The position numbers and the translations under genes were made by a program. Positions 1 through 8,756 of a DNA stretch of 64,000 bases are shown here, one piece after another. Each line of letters opens with the position of its first letter. Position 1 is the stretch's first letter. The notes under the pieces are model-generated. The model searched no databases, was not told the origin of the DNA, and was given only the letters and a program-made list of their open reading frames with translations. This DNA is from JACDAN01 sp963834825 (lineage in GTDB: Bacteria; Actinomycetota; Thermoleophilia; Gaiellales; Gaiellaceae), in assembly GCA_963834825.1 (NCBI GenBank), contig CAWICZ010000007.1:124001-188000 (forward strand). Direction: 5' to 3'.

Positions 1-1
1 C

Positions 2-385
2 GCGGTCGCCGACGCCGCGGAGCGCCTGATTCAGGCGCTCCGCGGCTCCGCCGGCCTCCGGCTGATGGAGGCACTCGGGGAGGCCGCGCTGGAGATCAGC
101 GCACAGCTTCCGGACGGTCACGTCGAGGTGCGCCTCGTCGGCCCGGATCCCCAGCTCGTCTACGTTCCGGCCGAGCCGGCCGAAGCACCGACGGTCGGCC
201 CCGAGGACGCGCTCACCGCGCGCATCACCCTGCGGCTCCCCGAGAACCTCAAGCGCGACCTCGAGGTCGCGGCCGGCCAAGTTGGCGTCTCGCTCAACGC
301 CTGGCTCGTCCGGGCACTCACCAGCAGCACGGCGCCCCCGCCGCGCCGCACGAGCAATCGCCTGTCGGGCTACGCCCGGGGCTGA
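2..385 (+). CDS. Ribbon-helix-helix (HicB/Arc-like) protein, 5' partial
   Basis: The reading frame is open from base 2, so the true start lies before the window; an internal ATG at 65 is not needed. The C-terminal third holds a ribbon-helix-helix signature: a short basic strand (ITLRLPENLKRDLE) followed by two amphipathic helices (AAGQVGVSLNAWLVRAL). This is the fold of Arc/CopG and of HicB antitoxin C-termini, which bind DNA as dimers. The N-terminal half is acidic and unrecognised. No HicA-like toxin is visible next to it. Downstream genes follow closely (a small ORF at 397, DUF4097 at 477, two MFS genes), so it is probably the operon's DNA-binding regulator. A role as an antitoxin is possible but nothing here shows it. 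Confidence 0.7.
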   Translation, partial: AVADAAERLIQALRGSAGLRLMEALGEAALEISAQLPDGHVEVRLVGPDPQLVYVPAEPAEAPTVGPEDALTARITLRLPENLKRDLEVAAGQVGVSLNAWLVRALTSSTAPPPRRTSNRLSGYARG

Positions 386-396
386 GAGGAGGACAG

Positions 397-480
397 ATGT
401 TCTTCCAACTCCCATTCGGTCACGTCGAAGTGAAGATCGACCAGCGGCCGCCGCGGCGACGGCCGAGGAGGCGGCCGTGA
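397..480 (+). CDS. 27-residue ORF preceding and overlapping DUF4097 gene
   Basis: ATG at 397 is preceded at good distance by a strong Shine-Dalgarno run (gagaggaggacag). The ORF encodes 27 residues, beginning MFFQLPFGHVEVKID and ending in an Arg/Pro-rich stretch. Its TGA (478-480) overlaps the GTG start of the DUF4097 gene (477), giving a GTGA coupling. It may be a translated leader that drives the next gene. Alternatively it is the true N-terminus of the DUF4097 protein, separated by an indel. The sequence alone cannot decide. Confidence 0.4.
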   Translation: MFFQLPFGHVEVKIDQRPPRRRPRRRP

Positions 481-1232
481 GGACCGAGACTTTTCCAACG
501 CCTGGTCCTGTGCGCCTTGAGATCCAGATCCCTTCCGGCGACATCGACGTTCAGACCGGCGACGTCCAGGAGACGACGGTCGAGCTCGAAGTCGGGGGTC
601 GAGACCGCGAGCAGCTCGAGCAAGAGACAAGGATCGAGTCGCGGCCGCGCGGCGACGGCTTCGAGGTCGTGATCGAGGCCCCGCGCGGCCGTGGCCTCGG
701 GCTCTTCCGACGGAACGGCAGCTACGACCTCAACATCACGGTTCCTCACGGAGCCGAGTTGAGTGCGGACACGGCCTCGGCCGACATCCGCGCGCGCGGC
801 CGCTACAAGGAGGTCGACGTCAATGTCGCGTCGGGCGACGTTGAGCTCGAGCGCGTGGACGGGGAGGCCAAGGTCGACACCGCCTCCGGAGACATCGAGA
901 TCGCGTTCGTCCGGTCGGCGAAGGTGAACTCGGCGTCCGGCGACGTCGAGATCGGCGAAGCCGCCGGCGACGCCTCCGTCAACACCGCCTCCGGCGACAT
1001 CGAGCTTCGCAGGGTCGTCGAAGGGGAGATCAAGGCCAACTCCGCCTCGGGCGACATCGACGTCTGGATCGCGAAGGGCTCGCGCCTCTGGGTCGACGCC
1101 CAATCCCTCTCGGGCGACACCACCTCCGAGCTCGAGCTCGAGTCAGGCGCGCCGATCGAGACCGACGAGGGCCCGCTCATCGAGCTCCGCGCCGTCACGA
1201 TGAGCGGCGACATCACCGTGCGCCGGGCATGA
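477..1232 (+). CDS. DUF4097 family beta-strand repeat protein
   Basis: A 251-residue protein with at least six repeats of about 20 residues built on the motif SASGDIEI/TASGDIEL. This is the hallmark of DUF4097 (adhesin-like) proteins, which form a right-handed beta-helix. An earlier in-frame ATG at 282 lies inside the preceding gene, so GTG 477 is preferred. Its N-terminus (VRTETFPTPGPVRLEI) looks like the usual DUF4097 opening. There is no signal peptide or transmembrane segment. The stop overlaps the next gene's ATG (ATGA at 1229-1232). The family often neighbours regulators or membrane proteins, but its biochemical role is unknown. Confidence 0.8.
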   Translation: MRTETFPTPGPVRLEIQIPSGDIDVQTGDVQETTVELEVGGRDREQLEQETRIESRPRGDGFEVVIEAPRGRGLGLFRRNGSYDLNITVPHGAELSADTASADIRARGRYKEVDVNVASGDVELERVDGEAKVDTASGDIEIAFVRSAKVNSASGDVEIGEAAGDASVNTASGDIELRRVVEGEIKANSASGDIDVWIAKGSRLWVDAQSLSGDTTSELELESGAPIETDEGPLIELRAVTMSGDITVRRA

Positions 1233-2503
1233 CCGAGCGCCACCCGGTCACGCCGGAGGCGGCTTCAGAGCCGCCTCCGCTGCTCAGGCAGCCCGAATTC
1301 CTGAAGCTGTGGGCGGCGCAGTCGATCTCCCAGCTCGGCGACCAGGTGACCCTGCTCGCGCTCCCCCTCGTCGCCGTCCTGACCCTGGACGCCTCGGCCG
1401 CCCAGATGGGCTTCCTCATCGCCGCCGAGCTCCTGCCTCACCTCTTCTTCTCTCTGCTGGCGGGCGTCTGGATCGAGCGGTCGCAGCAACGGCGGCGACT
1501 GATGATCCTGGCGGACGTCGCGCGCGCCTGCCTCCTCTTCTCGGTTCCGGTCGCTGCCGCGTTCGACGTTCTGAGCTTCCCGCAGCTCTACGCCGTCGCC
1601 TTCGCGGTCGGGACCTTCGCCGTCATGTTCGAGGTCAGCTGGTCGACGCTCTTCGTCTCCGTCGTCCCTCGGCGGGACGTCGTCGACGCCAACAGCAAGA
1701 TGAGCCTGAGCCGCTCCGTGTCGTTCGTGGTCGGGCCGTCGGTCGCCGGCGTCCTCGTTCAGGTGCTCACCGCACCGGTCACGTTGCTCGTCGACGCCTT
1801 CTCGTACCTGGGCTCGGCGCTCTTCCTGACCCGCATTCGCGCGGAGGAGCCTCCGGTCGAGAGGGACGGTAACGGCGTGGTGCGGAGCCTTCGGGACGGG
1901 ATGCGGTTCGTCCTCGGCGACGAGCTGATTCGTGCGGACCTTGCCTGTGCGGCCACGATCAACCTCTTCAACTTCGTCTTCCACGCGATCTTCGTGCTCT
2001 ACGCGACCAGGGAGCTCGGCGTCGCACCGGGGACGCTGGGAGTGGCACTCGGCGCCGGCGCCGTCGGCGGCATTCTCGGCGCACTCATTGCGCCCAGGCT
2101 CGAGCAGGCGATCGGAATCGGGCGCTCGGTCGTCCTCGGCTCGGTGCTCTTCCCCGCCCCGCTGATCCTCGTTCCGATCGCGTCCGGGTCGGAGCTCCGG
2201 CTGGGACTGATCCTCGCCGCGGCCGAGTTCTTCTCCAGCGTCGGGGTGATGATCTTCGACGTCTCGGCCGCGAGCATGACGTTCCTGCGGACGCCCGATC
2301 GAATTCGGGCCAGGACGGCCGGGACGTTCCGCTTCGTCAACTACGGCATCAGGCCGATCGGCGCGCTGCTCGGCGGCCTGCTCGGCACGGTCCTCGGCCT
2401 GCAGGCCGCACTCTGGATCGGCGTTATCGGCGCGCTTGCCGGCGTGATCTGGCTCGTCTTCTCGCCGATCCCGAGGCTGCGCGAGGTCGCGGAGGCCGCG
2501 TAG
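1229..2503 (+). CDS. MFS transporter (EntS-like, MFS_3 type), first of a pair
   Basis: A 424-residue polytopic protein with about 12 hydrophobic segments. It begins with the MFS opening FLKLWAAQSISQLGDQVTLLALPLVAV and has a cytoplasmic loop signature between helices 2 and 3 (GVWIERSQQRRRLMI). This layout is typical of the DHA3/enterobactin-exporter-like group, which exports small molecules by proton antiport. Substrate cannot be told from sequence. ATG 1229 overlaps the DUF4097 stop and its own TAG overlaps the GTG of a second MFS gene, so the two transporters are translationally coupled. They may act as a heteromeric pair or handle different substrates. Confidence 0.85.
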   Translation: MTERHPVTPEAASEPPPLLRQPEFLKLWAAQSISQLGDQVTLLALPLVAVLTLDASAAQMGFLIAAELLPHLFFSLLAGVWIERSQQRRRLMILADVARACLLFSVPVAAAFDVLSFPQLYAVAFAVGTFAVMFEVSWSTLFVSVVPRRDVVDANSKMSLSRSVSFVVGPSVAGVLVQVLTAPVTLLVDAFSYLGSALFLTRIRAEEPPVERDGNGVVRSLRDGMRFVLGDELIRADLACAATINLFNFVFHAIFVLYATRELGVAPGTLGVALGAGAVGGILGALIAPRLEQAIGIGRSVVLGSVLFPAPLILVPIASGSELRLGLILAAAEFFSSVGVMIFDVSAASMTFLRTPDRIRARTAGTFRFVNYGIRPIGALLGGLLGTVLGLQAALWIGVIGALAGVIWLVFSPIPRLREVAEAA

Positions 2504-3771
2504 TGGAGACGACTGCGCTCCGTAGCGGCCCGATTCGCGCCCTGCTCGCGGCCGAGGTGATCTCGACCACCGGCGCGCAGATGACCTGGATCGCCCTGCC
2601 GTGGTTCGTGCTCACGACGACCGGCTCGGCGACGCGGATGAGTCTCGTGATGGCGGCCGAGCTGATCGGGCTCGCGCTGGCCGGCCTCCCGGGCGGCTGG
2701 CTGATCCGGCGCCTCGGAGCTCGACGGACGATGCTTGTCTGCGACGCTGCCCGCGCGCCTGTGATGCTGCTGGTGCCGGCGCTGCACTGGCTGGATGCGT
2801 TGCCGTTCGCGTCGCTTGTCGCCACGGCATTCGCGATCGGCGCGCTCAGCGCACCGTACTTCACAGCGAGCCGCGTGATCCTGCCGGAGCTCCTCGGCGA
2901 AGACGAGCGGACGATGAGCCAGGCGTCTGCGCTCTTCCAAGGAGCGACCCGGATCACGCTGCTGCTGGGGCCTGTCACCGCCGGAGTCCTGATCGGCGTG
3001 ATCGGCGCGCCCGCCGTCCTTGTCGTCGACGCGGCCACCTACGTCATCGCGGTGGCGCTCGTCGCCTTCTTCGTGCCCGCCACCAAGCCGGCGGCCGAGC
3101 AGGGACAGGATCGAGGCGTCATCGCCGGGCTTCGCTGGGTCGCCCGGGATCCGCTGATTCGGGCTTGGCGGCTCTGCTTCATCGTCGGCGATGCGGCGTG
3201 GCAGGCGATCTTCATCGCGTTGCCGGTGCTCGTGGTTGCACGCTACGACTCCGATCCCCGGATCGTCGGTGCGCTTTTTGCAGCCTTCGGAGTCGGCGCA
3301 GTGCTGGGGAACGTCGCCGCCTACCGGCTCGTCCGCGATGTCGACGGACTGCGGCTGATCGCGACGGTGGCTCTCGGCCAGGCGCTGCCTTTGTGGCTGC
3401 TCGTCTTCGAGTTGCCGGCGACGGCAGCGGTCGGCGCGCTCTTTGCATCCGGCGTCGCAAACGGCCTGATCAACCCCAGCCTCCACGCGATCATGACGCT
3501 GCGGATCCCTGCGGCGCTGCGCCCGTCAGTCATTACCGGTCTGATGACTCTGCACTCGCTGGCGATGCCGATCGGGCTCCTCGGCGCCGGTCCACTGCTG
3601 GACGCGTACGGCGTCGGCCCTGTCTTCATGGGGACTGCGGCGATCCAGACAGTCGCGATGGCGGGCCTGGCTCTCGCAGCGGTTCGTGCTCGCGGCGAGG
3701 CGGCCGCGCCGAGTCACGGCGGCGCCGGCGGTCCCGGAGGCCCGAAGGCCTCCGAGACCGCGACCGCTTAG
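2503..3771 (+). CDS. MFS transporter (EntS-like), second of a pair
   Basis: A 422-residue MFS protein of the same subgroup as the preceding one (N-terminus PIRALLAAEVISTTGAQMTWIALPWFVL; loop motif GGWLIRRLGARRTMLV). GTG 2503 overlaps the previous TAG by one base. The C-terminal tail (GGAGGPGGPKASETATA) is low-complexity and probably cytoplasmic. The TAG stop at 3769-3771 overlaps the TAA stop of the convergent gene on the other strand (3768-3770). As the last gene of the RHH-DUF4097-MFS-MFS operon it is probably co-regulated with the first transporter; substrate unknown. Confidence 0.85.
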   Translation: METTALRSGPIRALLAAEVISTTGAQMTWIALPWFVLTTTGSATRMSLVMAAELIGLALAGLPGGWLIRRLGARRTMLVCDAARAPVMLLVPALHWLDALPFASLVATAFAIGALSAPYFTASRVILPELLGEDERTMSQASALFQGATRITLLLGPVTAGVLIGVIGAPAVLVVDAATYVIAVALVAFFVPATKPAAEQGQDRGVIAGLRWVARDPLIRAWRLCFIVGDAAWQAIFIALPVLVVARYDSDPRIVGALFAAFGVGAVLGNVAAYRLVRDVDGLRLIATVALGQALPLWLLVFELPATAAVGALFASGVANGLINPSLHAIMTLRIPAALRPSVITGLMTLHSLAMPIGLLGAGPLLDAYGVGPVFMGTAAIQTVAMAGLALAAVRARGEAAAPSHGGAGGPGGPKASETATA

Positions 3772-6356
3772 CGGCGCCGACCTCGGCTCACGAGCACGTG
3801 CACCCGCGTGCCACGCGGGAGCCGGGCCGCCGGCCGTCGGCTCTGGCTGATGATCTTTCCCAGCTTCACTGTCGCGGAGTAGACGCCGAGTCACTCGACC
3901 CAGCGCACATCGCTTCGAGGCGAGGATTCGGCGCGCCTGCATGACCGTCTTTCGTTTGACGTTCGGCACGACGCAGCCGGCCGGCGGTGAGACGATCACG
4001 AACGGCCCGAGGTGACGGGTCGACGTCCAGTTACCCGCGTTGTCGCGCGTCCGCAGGTGGAACCACCAGCGGCCCTTCGCAAGCGTGGGACTGGTCGTAC
4101 CCGACGCCGTCTCCTCGGCCTCCTTGGCCTTGTCCGGCAGCGTCGCATCATGGTTGTCCCAGAGGTATGAGAAGCCGTCGACGCCGCTCTGGTTGTCGGC
4201 CGCCCCGCTCCAGGTGAGGTCGACCGTGCGATCGCGCGAGGCGACACCGAGCCTGTGGCTCGTGCTCTGGACGACCGGGTCCGTCGGCGGCTGTGTGTCG
4301 ACGGCCGGCGGCGGTGGCGGCGGTGGCGGCGGCGGCGGGGCTTCATCGTCGTCGTTGATCGTGCCGACGCCGGCGCTCTCGACGACGGTTCCCTGAGTCG
4401 GGCTGAGAGCTGCACGAAGAACGTCTCGTCGGGCTCGTCGGTCGTGTCGCCGATGACATCGACTCGAGATCGTCTTTCGTGGTCTCACCCGCCTCGAACG
4501 TCAAGGTTCGGACTTTGGCCGGTAGTCGCCGTCGCGTCGCCGTGCCGTCGAGGTCTGAAGGTGACCGTGACGGGATAGTCGGCAGGCGCGCGTCGGCGAG
4601 CGAGACCGTGAACAGGCGCCCGTGTGAACCGGCGTCCCCTCCGATGACCGCTGCGTCGTCGATCGAAACCGGCCGCAGGCAAAGCGCGCCGAGCGAGATT
4701 CCGAACTTCGGGCACGTAGGTCTGGCAGCCGATCGCGATCGGAGAAGAACAAGCGATCGTTCGTGATCGCCGTACGGCGGCCCACGGCGCGGCGTTCTGC
4801 GCAATCTCGACGTCCAGGTCGCCGAACGCGTGCGCGCGCGCATCGCCGCCTAGGAGGTTGGCGCGCGCCTTGATCCGGCTGGTTGTACTCCGGGTCGTTG
4901 AAGTAGGCGAAGTTGAGGTTGTTCGCCGGCATCAGCGTGCGTGCCGTCGAGGAGGAAGAGGAAGTCGAACGGGTCGTAGTAGTCCATGTGCCAACCTTCG
5001 AGCGTCATGTCGAAAGGCTCGCCGCGGCGCCCGTGCGAGCTCGAACTGCTCCGCGCGCGGGAAGAGCTTGATCTCCATCTCGAGCCCGATCTCCCGCAGG
5101 TTGGCCTGGACGATCTGGCAATCTGCGGCGCCGGTGCGCGGTTCGGCGCAGTAGAGAGACGCCTTGGCTCGGTCCCCGGGTGGCCAAGCCGGCAAGCTCG
5201 CGCGCTCGGTGCGAGGTCGGGCCGTGACGGGTAGATGTCGACGTCGCTGGAATCCGCGGTCATGCCGCGCGGGAGATGCTGGTCGGTCGGAGTGCCCGCG
5301 TAGGCGCCGCGCTGCGACATGAGCGGCTCGCGATCGATGGCGAAGTTCACTGCCTTCTTGAGGCTGACGTTGCCGCGCGGGCCTCCCAGCCGAAGAGCGG
5401 CCGGTCGTGGTTCATCGCGAGGTAGAGGACTGTGGGCGAGGGGTAGAGGAAGTACCGCTGCCGTCCCGGACCAGCGGCGCGGGCTGCCGGGGCCGTAGCT
5501 CTGGACCAAGCTCGGCGTGCGCCGGCGGGGGAACGTCTCCGAGGTCGGCATCACCCGCCTCGATCCGAGCCTGATCGTCTCGAGCGGAAGCCCGATCGAG
5601 TAGTGGATCTCGTCGAAGTGATGAGGCCGGTCGCCGGCGTAGTTCGGGTTCTCCTGGACAGACGATCTCCTGGTTCCGCGTCCAGCGGTCGACGTAGTAC
5701 GGCCCGGCTGAAGGAACCGGCGCGCCGATGCCGTAGGGGTTGATCGGGACGGACGTCGGGAGCGGGCAGAAGAACGGCATCGTCAACCGCGCGAGGAGGT
5801 CGCCAGCCGGCTGCTTGAGCGTGATCGTCAGCGTGTTGCCGCTGGCGATCACTCCGGAGACGCTCGTCGCCTGGCCGCTGATCACCTCGACGGCGCAGAC
5901 GATGTCTGCTCATGAAGGGCTGAGCCGGCGAGTTCATGCTCGGGTTGAGCGAAGCGATCGAACGCGTGCTTGAAGTGGGCCGCGGTTACGCGGCTCGTTC
6001 GATGGCGGCGAGAAGAAGTAGTCGTTGCGCAGCGTGAATGTGTACGTCTGTCCGTCTGGCGAAACTGTCGGCAGCCCGGCCGCGATCTCCGGCTGGAGGA
6101 CACCCCGCCAGCGGGCGCGGGGCGTCGGGTAGTTGACGAGACGCGAGCACGTCGAGTACTCGATCTGCCAGGCGGGGACGTAGTACGAGAGCGCCGGGTC
6201 GACGTAGTCGATATCGACGCTGAGGTCGATCTGGAGGACGTTCGGCGGCGGAGGCGCACTGACCGCCGCCCCGGCGGTGACGAGCACAGCGAGCGCCGCA
6301 ATTGGCGCGACGATCGCTTTCGTTCCCCAGACAAGGGCACGTCCTAGCTCGGGCAT
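3768..6356 (-). pseudogene. Secreted SBP_bac_5 peptide-binding protein fused to Calx-beta, Fn3-like and PASTA modules (frameshifted)
   Basis: Read across frames on the minus strand this is one gene of roughly 860 codons. ATG 6356 has a good SD (aaaggagc) and a signal peptide (VAPIAALAVLVTAGAAVSA). It is followed by an oligopeptide ABC-transporter binding domain (PEIAAGLPTVSPDGQTYTF; KKAVNFAIDREPL; FDMTLEGWHMDYYDPFDFLF). Near 4700 it continues into a Calx-beta domain (LTFEAGETTK ... GVGTINDDD), a polyproline linker, an Fn3-like module (WWFHLRTRDNAGNW) and a C-terminal PASTA-like module (CVVPNVKRKT, ending VSRGRRR). At least six frame changes interrupt it, without loss of domain content, so assembly indels are likelier than real decay. 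No permease or ATPase genes accompany it, so it may be a surface peptide binder rather than part of a transporter. Confidence 0.7.
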
Positions 6357-6560
6357 CTCTTGCTCCTTTCAAGCGGCTGTGCGAACGCGTGGGGCTCCGG
6401 GCGCCAATGGGGCTCGCAGCCCTCACGGCGGAAGGCCTCGACGACTGCGAGATATCGCTGAGCCTCGCGGGCGAGGACTGAAGCGACCGAATCGTTCGGC
6501 GGCGGAGGCGGCGCCGCAGTTCCGCCTCCGCCGCTCTCGGAGCCAGCTCGTCCCCGAAGC
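6357..6560. other. Intergenic or eroded coding stretch
   Basis: About 200 bases separate the binding-protein start from the small ORF at 6562. The minus strand can be read without a stop in one frame (Ala/Pro/Arg-rich) but I recognise no domain. It holds the SD for the gene starting at 6356. It may be the remainder of a short frameshifted gene starting at 6663. Confidence 0.3.
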
Positions 6561-6561
6561 G

Positions 6562-6663
6562 TCACTTCAAGTAGACGGCCTGGGCACTGCCCGAGGCCGG
6601 CTCCGTGTTTGAGAGGTTCACGAGGTAGATGCTCCCGAAGTGCTGGTCCTGACCCGACGTCAT
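6562..6663 (-). CDS. 33-residue ORF directly downstream of a SARP-type promoter
   Basis: ATG 6663 lies 7 bases after a candidate -10 (CAAGGT, 6676-6671), itself 8 bp after a triple 11-bp repeat array. The start is therefore well placed for a leaderless transcript. The product (MTSGQDQHFGSIYLVNLS... ending QAVYLK) has no recognised domain. It may be the N-terminus of a longer protein cut by an indel, given how many neighbours are frameshifted. Confidence 0.35.
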   Translation of the reverse strand: MTSGQDQHFGSIYLVNLSNTEPASGSAQAVYLK

Positions 6664-6670
6664 GGCTCCA

Positions 6671-6713
6671 ACCTTGCGCCGCGGCTCTCACACGCCGCTC
6701 ACACGCGCCTCAC
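6671..6713 (-). promoter_or_regulatory. SARP-type operator array A1 and -10 box
   Basis: On the minus strand GTGAG recurs at exact 11-bp intervals (plus-strand CTCAC at 6687, 6698, 6709). The last heptamer (GTGAGAG) ends 8 bp before CAAGGT (6676-6671), a -10 candidate keeping the A and T of TANNNT. Heptamer repeats with 11-bp period and an 8-bp gap to the -10 are the known architecture of SARP-activated promoters. It drives leftward transcription toward the ORF at 6663 and the binding-protein gene. Confidence 0.65.
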
Positions 6714-6727
6714 GCGGGCTCGGAAGC

Positions 6728-6761
6728 CGAGTGGGCGCGCCGTCAACGGCGCGCCCACTCG
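6728..6761 (-). terminator. Perfect 15-bp hairpin after the secreted-protein gene
   Basis: Bases 6728-6742 and 6747-6761 are perfectly complementary (15 bp, loop tcaa). The hairpin lies 50 bases past the stop of the minus-strand gene ending at 6812, just before array A1. There is no T-tract, as is common for actinobacterial hairpin terminators. Confidence 0.7.
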
Positions 6762-6811
6762 TGGTGATGTGTTGTCACTGCTCAACCCCGATTGTCGCGC
6801 AGCTCCGGCGC

Positions 6812-8578
6812 TTACGGAAGCGGCTTCGCGACGACGAGGTGGGCGTACCCGCTGCGGCTGCCACTCGAGGTCGACGTGCCGAGGAATCGTGCTCGGACGC
6901 GCCAGCGTCCTGCGGCCGGCGGCCGCCAGGCGACCTGTGTGCCGGCCGAGATGCGCAGCCGGCGATAGAAGTGCCAGCCCGTCAGCGGATCGAACCTGTC
7001 GATCTGCAGCTCGACTCGGCCACCTGACGGAGCGGGCGAAACCACGGAGGCGATCGTCACCGAGGCGCCCGGCGAGACCTCAGTCGTGCGCTGACCGGAA
7101 ATCAGCACCGCGGTGGAGGTCACGTCGCGAAGGCGGAGAGCCAAGCGGTAGCGACCGCTCCGATAACCGCTGTAGTCCTGAACTGCCACTACGTAGCGAC
7201 CACGGCCGAGCCGTCGGTGCACCTTGCCGGAATCGCCGGCGATCCGCCGCCCTTCGTCGCTGAGCAGGACCAGCGAGAACGAGCGACCGGAGGGCTGCGC
7301 AAGGCTCAGACGAACGTCACTCAGGCGCTGCACGGCGAAGTGGTAGAGGTCGACGACATCGATTCCTGCGGGCGTCAGCCGTCCGCGCCTCGGTGAGCCC
7401 GAGGACAGCTCCGAACCGACGCCGACGTCGTCATTGCCGGCGCGGGCAATTCGGAGGGTGTAGGCCTGCCGCTTCGGATTCTCCGAGGCCTCGACCTCCA
7501 TCGAGTAACGGCCGCCGCCGTCGGGGCCCGGAGTGAACGAGTAGTACGAGCGGCAGCCCAATCGCCGCAGCGTGTTCTGCCCTTTGCGGAAGGTCGCCCT
7601 CGCACAGTTCTTGGAGCTGAACGCGATCCGGTACGTCGTGCCCCGCGCGAGCCGCACGGACCAGACGTCGTTCACGTCGGTCAGCGGGCTCACTGATTCG
7701 CTTGCCCCGCGGTGCGGAAGCGAACGGCCGGGCAGCGTTTCCGGCACCGCGCCTGCCCGAATCGTCATCGTGAAGTTGCCGGGGCTCGAGCCGGGGAGAT
7801 CGCCGACGAGCAGGAAATAGTCAGCACCCGGCTGGGTTGGGAAGCCGAAGGCCGCGCTTCCCTTTTCATCTGTGCGCGTGCAGTGCTGCGGGCTGAACGC
7901 TCGGCCCGACTTGCGATACGCGACCACAGCGGCGTCGCGCACGCCGGTCGAGAGCTGCACGATCGTCCGACCAGTCGCCGGGCCCTTGAACCGGTACCAG
8001 ACCCCGGGGCCGCCGAGGCGGCACCCGCCGCCTGAATCGGGGCCGGCGCCGAGCGTCGTCCCGTGCACCCGTGCCGGGAGGCGGCCGAGGGGAGCAGCCT
8101 CGTCGCGTTCGTCGTTCTCCGGAGGCGCGTAGAGCTCCGAGCGCAGGTCGAACTCACCGTCGGCTGCTGCCGGACGACGGCCCACGACGACGAGGTAGTC
8201 GGCTCCCCGGACGGTCGAAACCGACGTCACGACTCTTTTCCCGGCCGTCGCCGTGCCGCAGGCAACCTCCTCGATGTTAGAGGCGCTTCGGCGATAGACC
8301 CGGACGACCGGTGCGAACCGGGCCGCCGCCTGCACGGTCGTCACGATCGTGCCGTCAGGCGCGGCGTTGATCGCGTACCAGACCGTCGCGTCGATGCGTC
8401 CGCACCGCGAAACCTGCGGGTCGAGGCGCTCGAGCGTCGCTTGAGCCGTTGTCCCGTGCGTGCTAGACGGGAACGTGGGCAGGAGCTCGGCGCGGTCACG
8501 GTTGTCGTTTGACGGAGGCGCTGCAGCGGCGGGGGCCGCCAGTACAAGTGCTACGAGGGCTGTGAGCAAAGTTTTCAT
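6812..8578 (-). CDS. Secreted protein with tandem pre-peptidase-like (PPC) beta-sandwich domains
   Basis: About 588 residues. ATG 8578 is preferred over the ORF's first ATG (8605) because it opens directly on a signal peptide (MKTLLTALVALVLAAPAAAA) and lies 6 bases after a candidate -10 (GACGAT). The mature part begins with PPSNDNRDRAELL, and a second similar repeat starts near PPENDERDEAAPL. Each leads into WYRF/VWYAI strands and ends with GADYLVVVG/GADYFLLVG. This resembles bacterial pre-peptidase C-terminal domains, which occur on secreted hydrolases and bind or cap surfaces. No catalytic domain is visible. The C-terminal 100 residues look like a further beta-sandwich. The start sits under array A2, shared divergently with the SARP-cyclase gene. 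Function unknown beyond an extracellular structural or binding role. Confidence 0.7.
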   Translation of the reverse strand: MKTLLTALVALVLAAPAAAAPPSNDNRDRAELLPTFPSSTHGTTAQATLERLDPQVSRCGRIDATVWYAINAAPDGTIVTTVQAAARFAPVVRVYRRSASNIEEVACGTATAGKRVVTSVSTVRGADYLVVVGRRPAAADGEFDLRSELYAPPENDERDEAAPLGRLPARVHGTTLGAGPDSGGGCRLGGPGVWYRFKGPATGRTIVQLSTGVRDAAVVAYRKSGRAFSPQHCTRTDEKGSAAFGFPTQPGADYFLLVGDLPGSSPGNFTMTIRAGAVPETLPGRSLPHRGASESVSPLTDVNDVWSVRLARGTTYRIAFSSKNCARATFRKGQNTLRRLGCRSYYSFTPGPDGGGRYSMEVEASENPKRQAYTLRIARAGNDDVGVGSELSSGSPRRGRLTPAGIDVVDLYHFAVQRLSDVRLSLAQPSGRSFSLVLLSDEGRRIAGDSGKVHRRLGRGRYVVAVQDYSGYRSGRYRLALRLRDVTSTAVLISGQRTTEVSPGASVTIASVVSPAPSGGRVELQIDRFDPLTGWHFYRRLRISAGTQVAWRPPAAGRWRVRARFLGTSTSSGSRSGYAHLVVAKPLP

Positions 8579-8584
8579 GCGCCG

Positions 8585-8670
8585 ATCGTCCCGACGTCCG
8601 CTCACGCGGGACTCACGCGCCGCTCACGCGTGTCACCCGAGCACGACATGCCTCACGCGTGGCTCATGTC
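8585..8670 (-). promoter_or_regulatory. SARP-type operator array A2 and -10 box
   Basis: Plus-strand CTCACGCG at 8601, 8612 and 8623 (exact 11-bp period), and a second pair CTCACGCG/CTCATGTC at 8652 and 8663 (again 11 bp). On the minus strand the proximal GTGAGCG ends 8 bp before GACGAT (8590-8585), which ends 6 bases before ATG 8578. Heptamer-to-minus-10 distance is identical to array A1. The divergent SARP-cyclase gene starts at 8757, so the array may also affect it. Confidence 0.7.
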
Positions 8671-8756
8671 GCTTGACCTGCCTAGTCGAAACTCGTGCTC
8701 GTACGGCTCTGGCTCTGTACTGCGCAGCCAGAAGGGTGTTCAATTCCGGTGAACAG

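Noticed and set aside
2..480. HicA/HicB toxin-antitoxin pair
   Set aside because: Only a ribbon-helix-helix protein is visible; the neighbouring 27-codon ORF has no HicA features.
3768..3771. Functional significance of the overlapping TAG/TAA stops of convergent genes
   Set aside because: A two-to-three-base tail overlap is common in compact genomes and needs no special explanation.
8460..8756. N-terminal extension of the SARP-cyclase ORF upstream of ATG 8757
   Set aside because: It lies over the start and operator array of the divergent secreted-protein gene; family starts match MSNLELRLLG at 8757.
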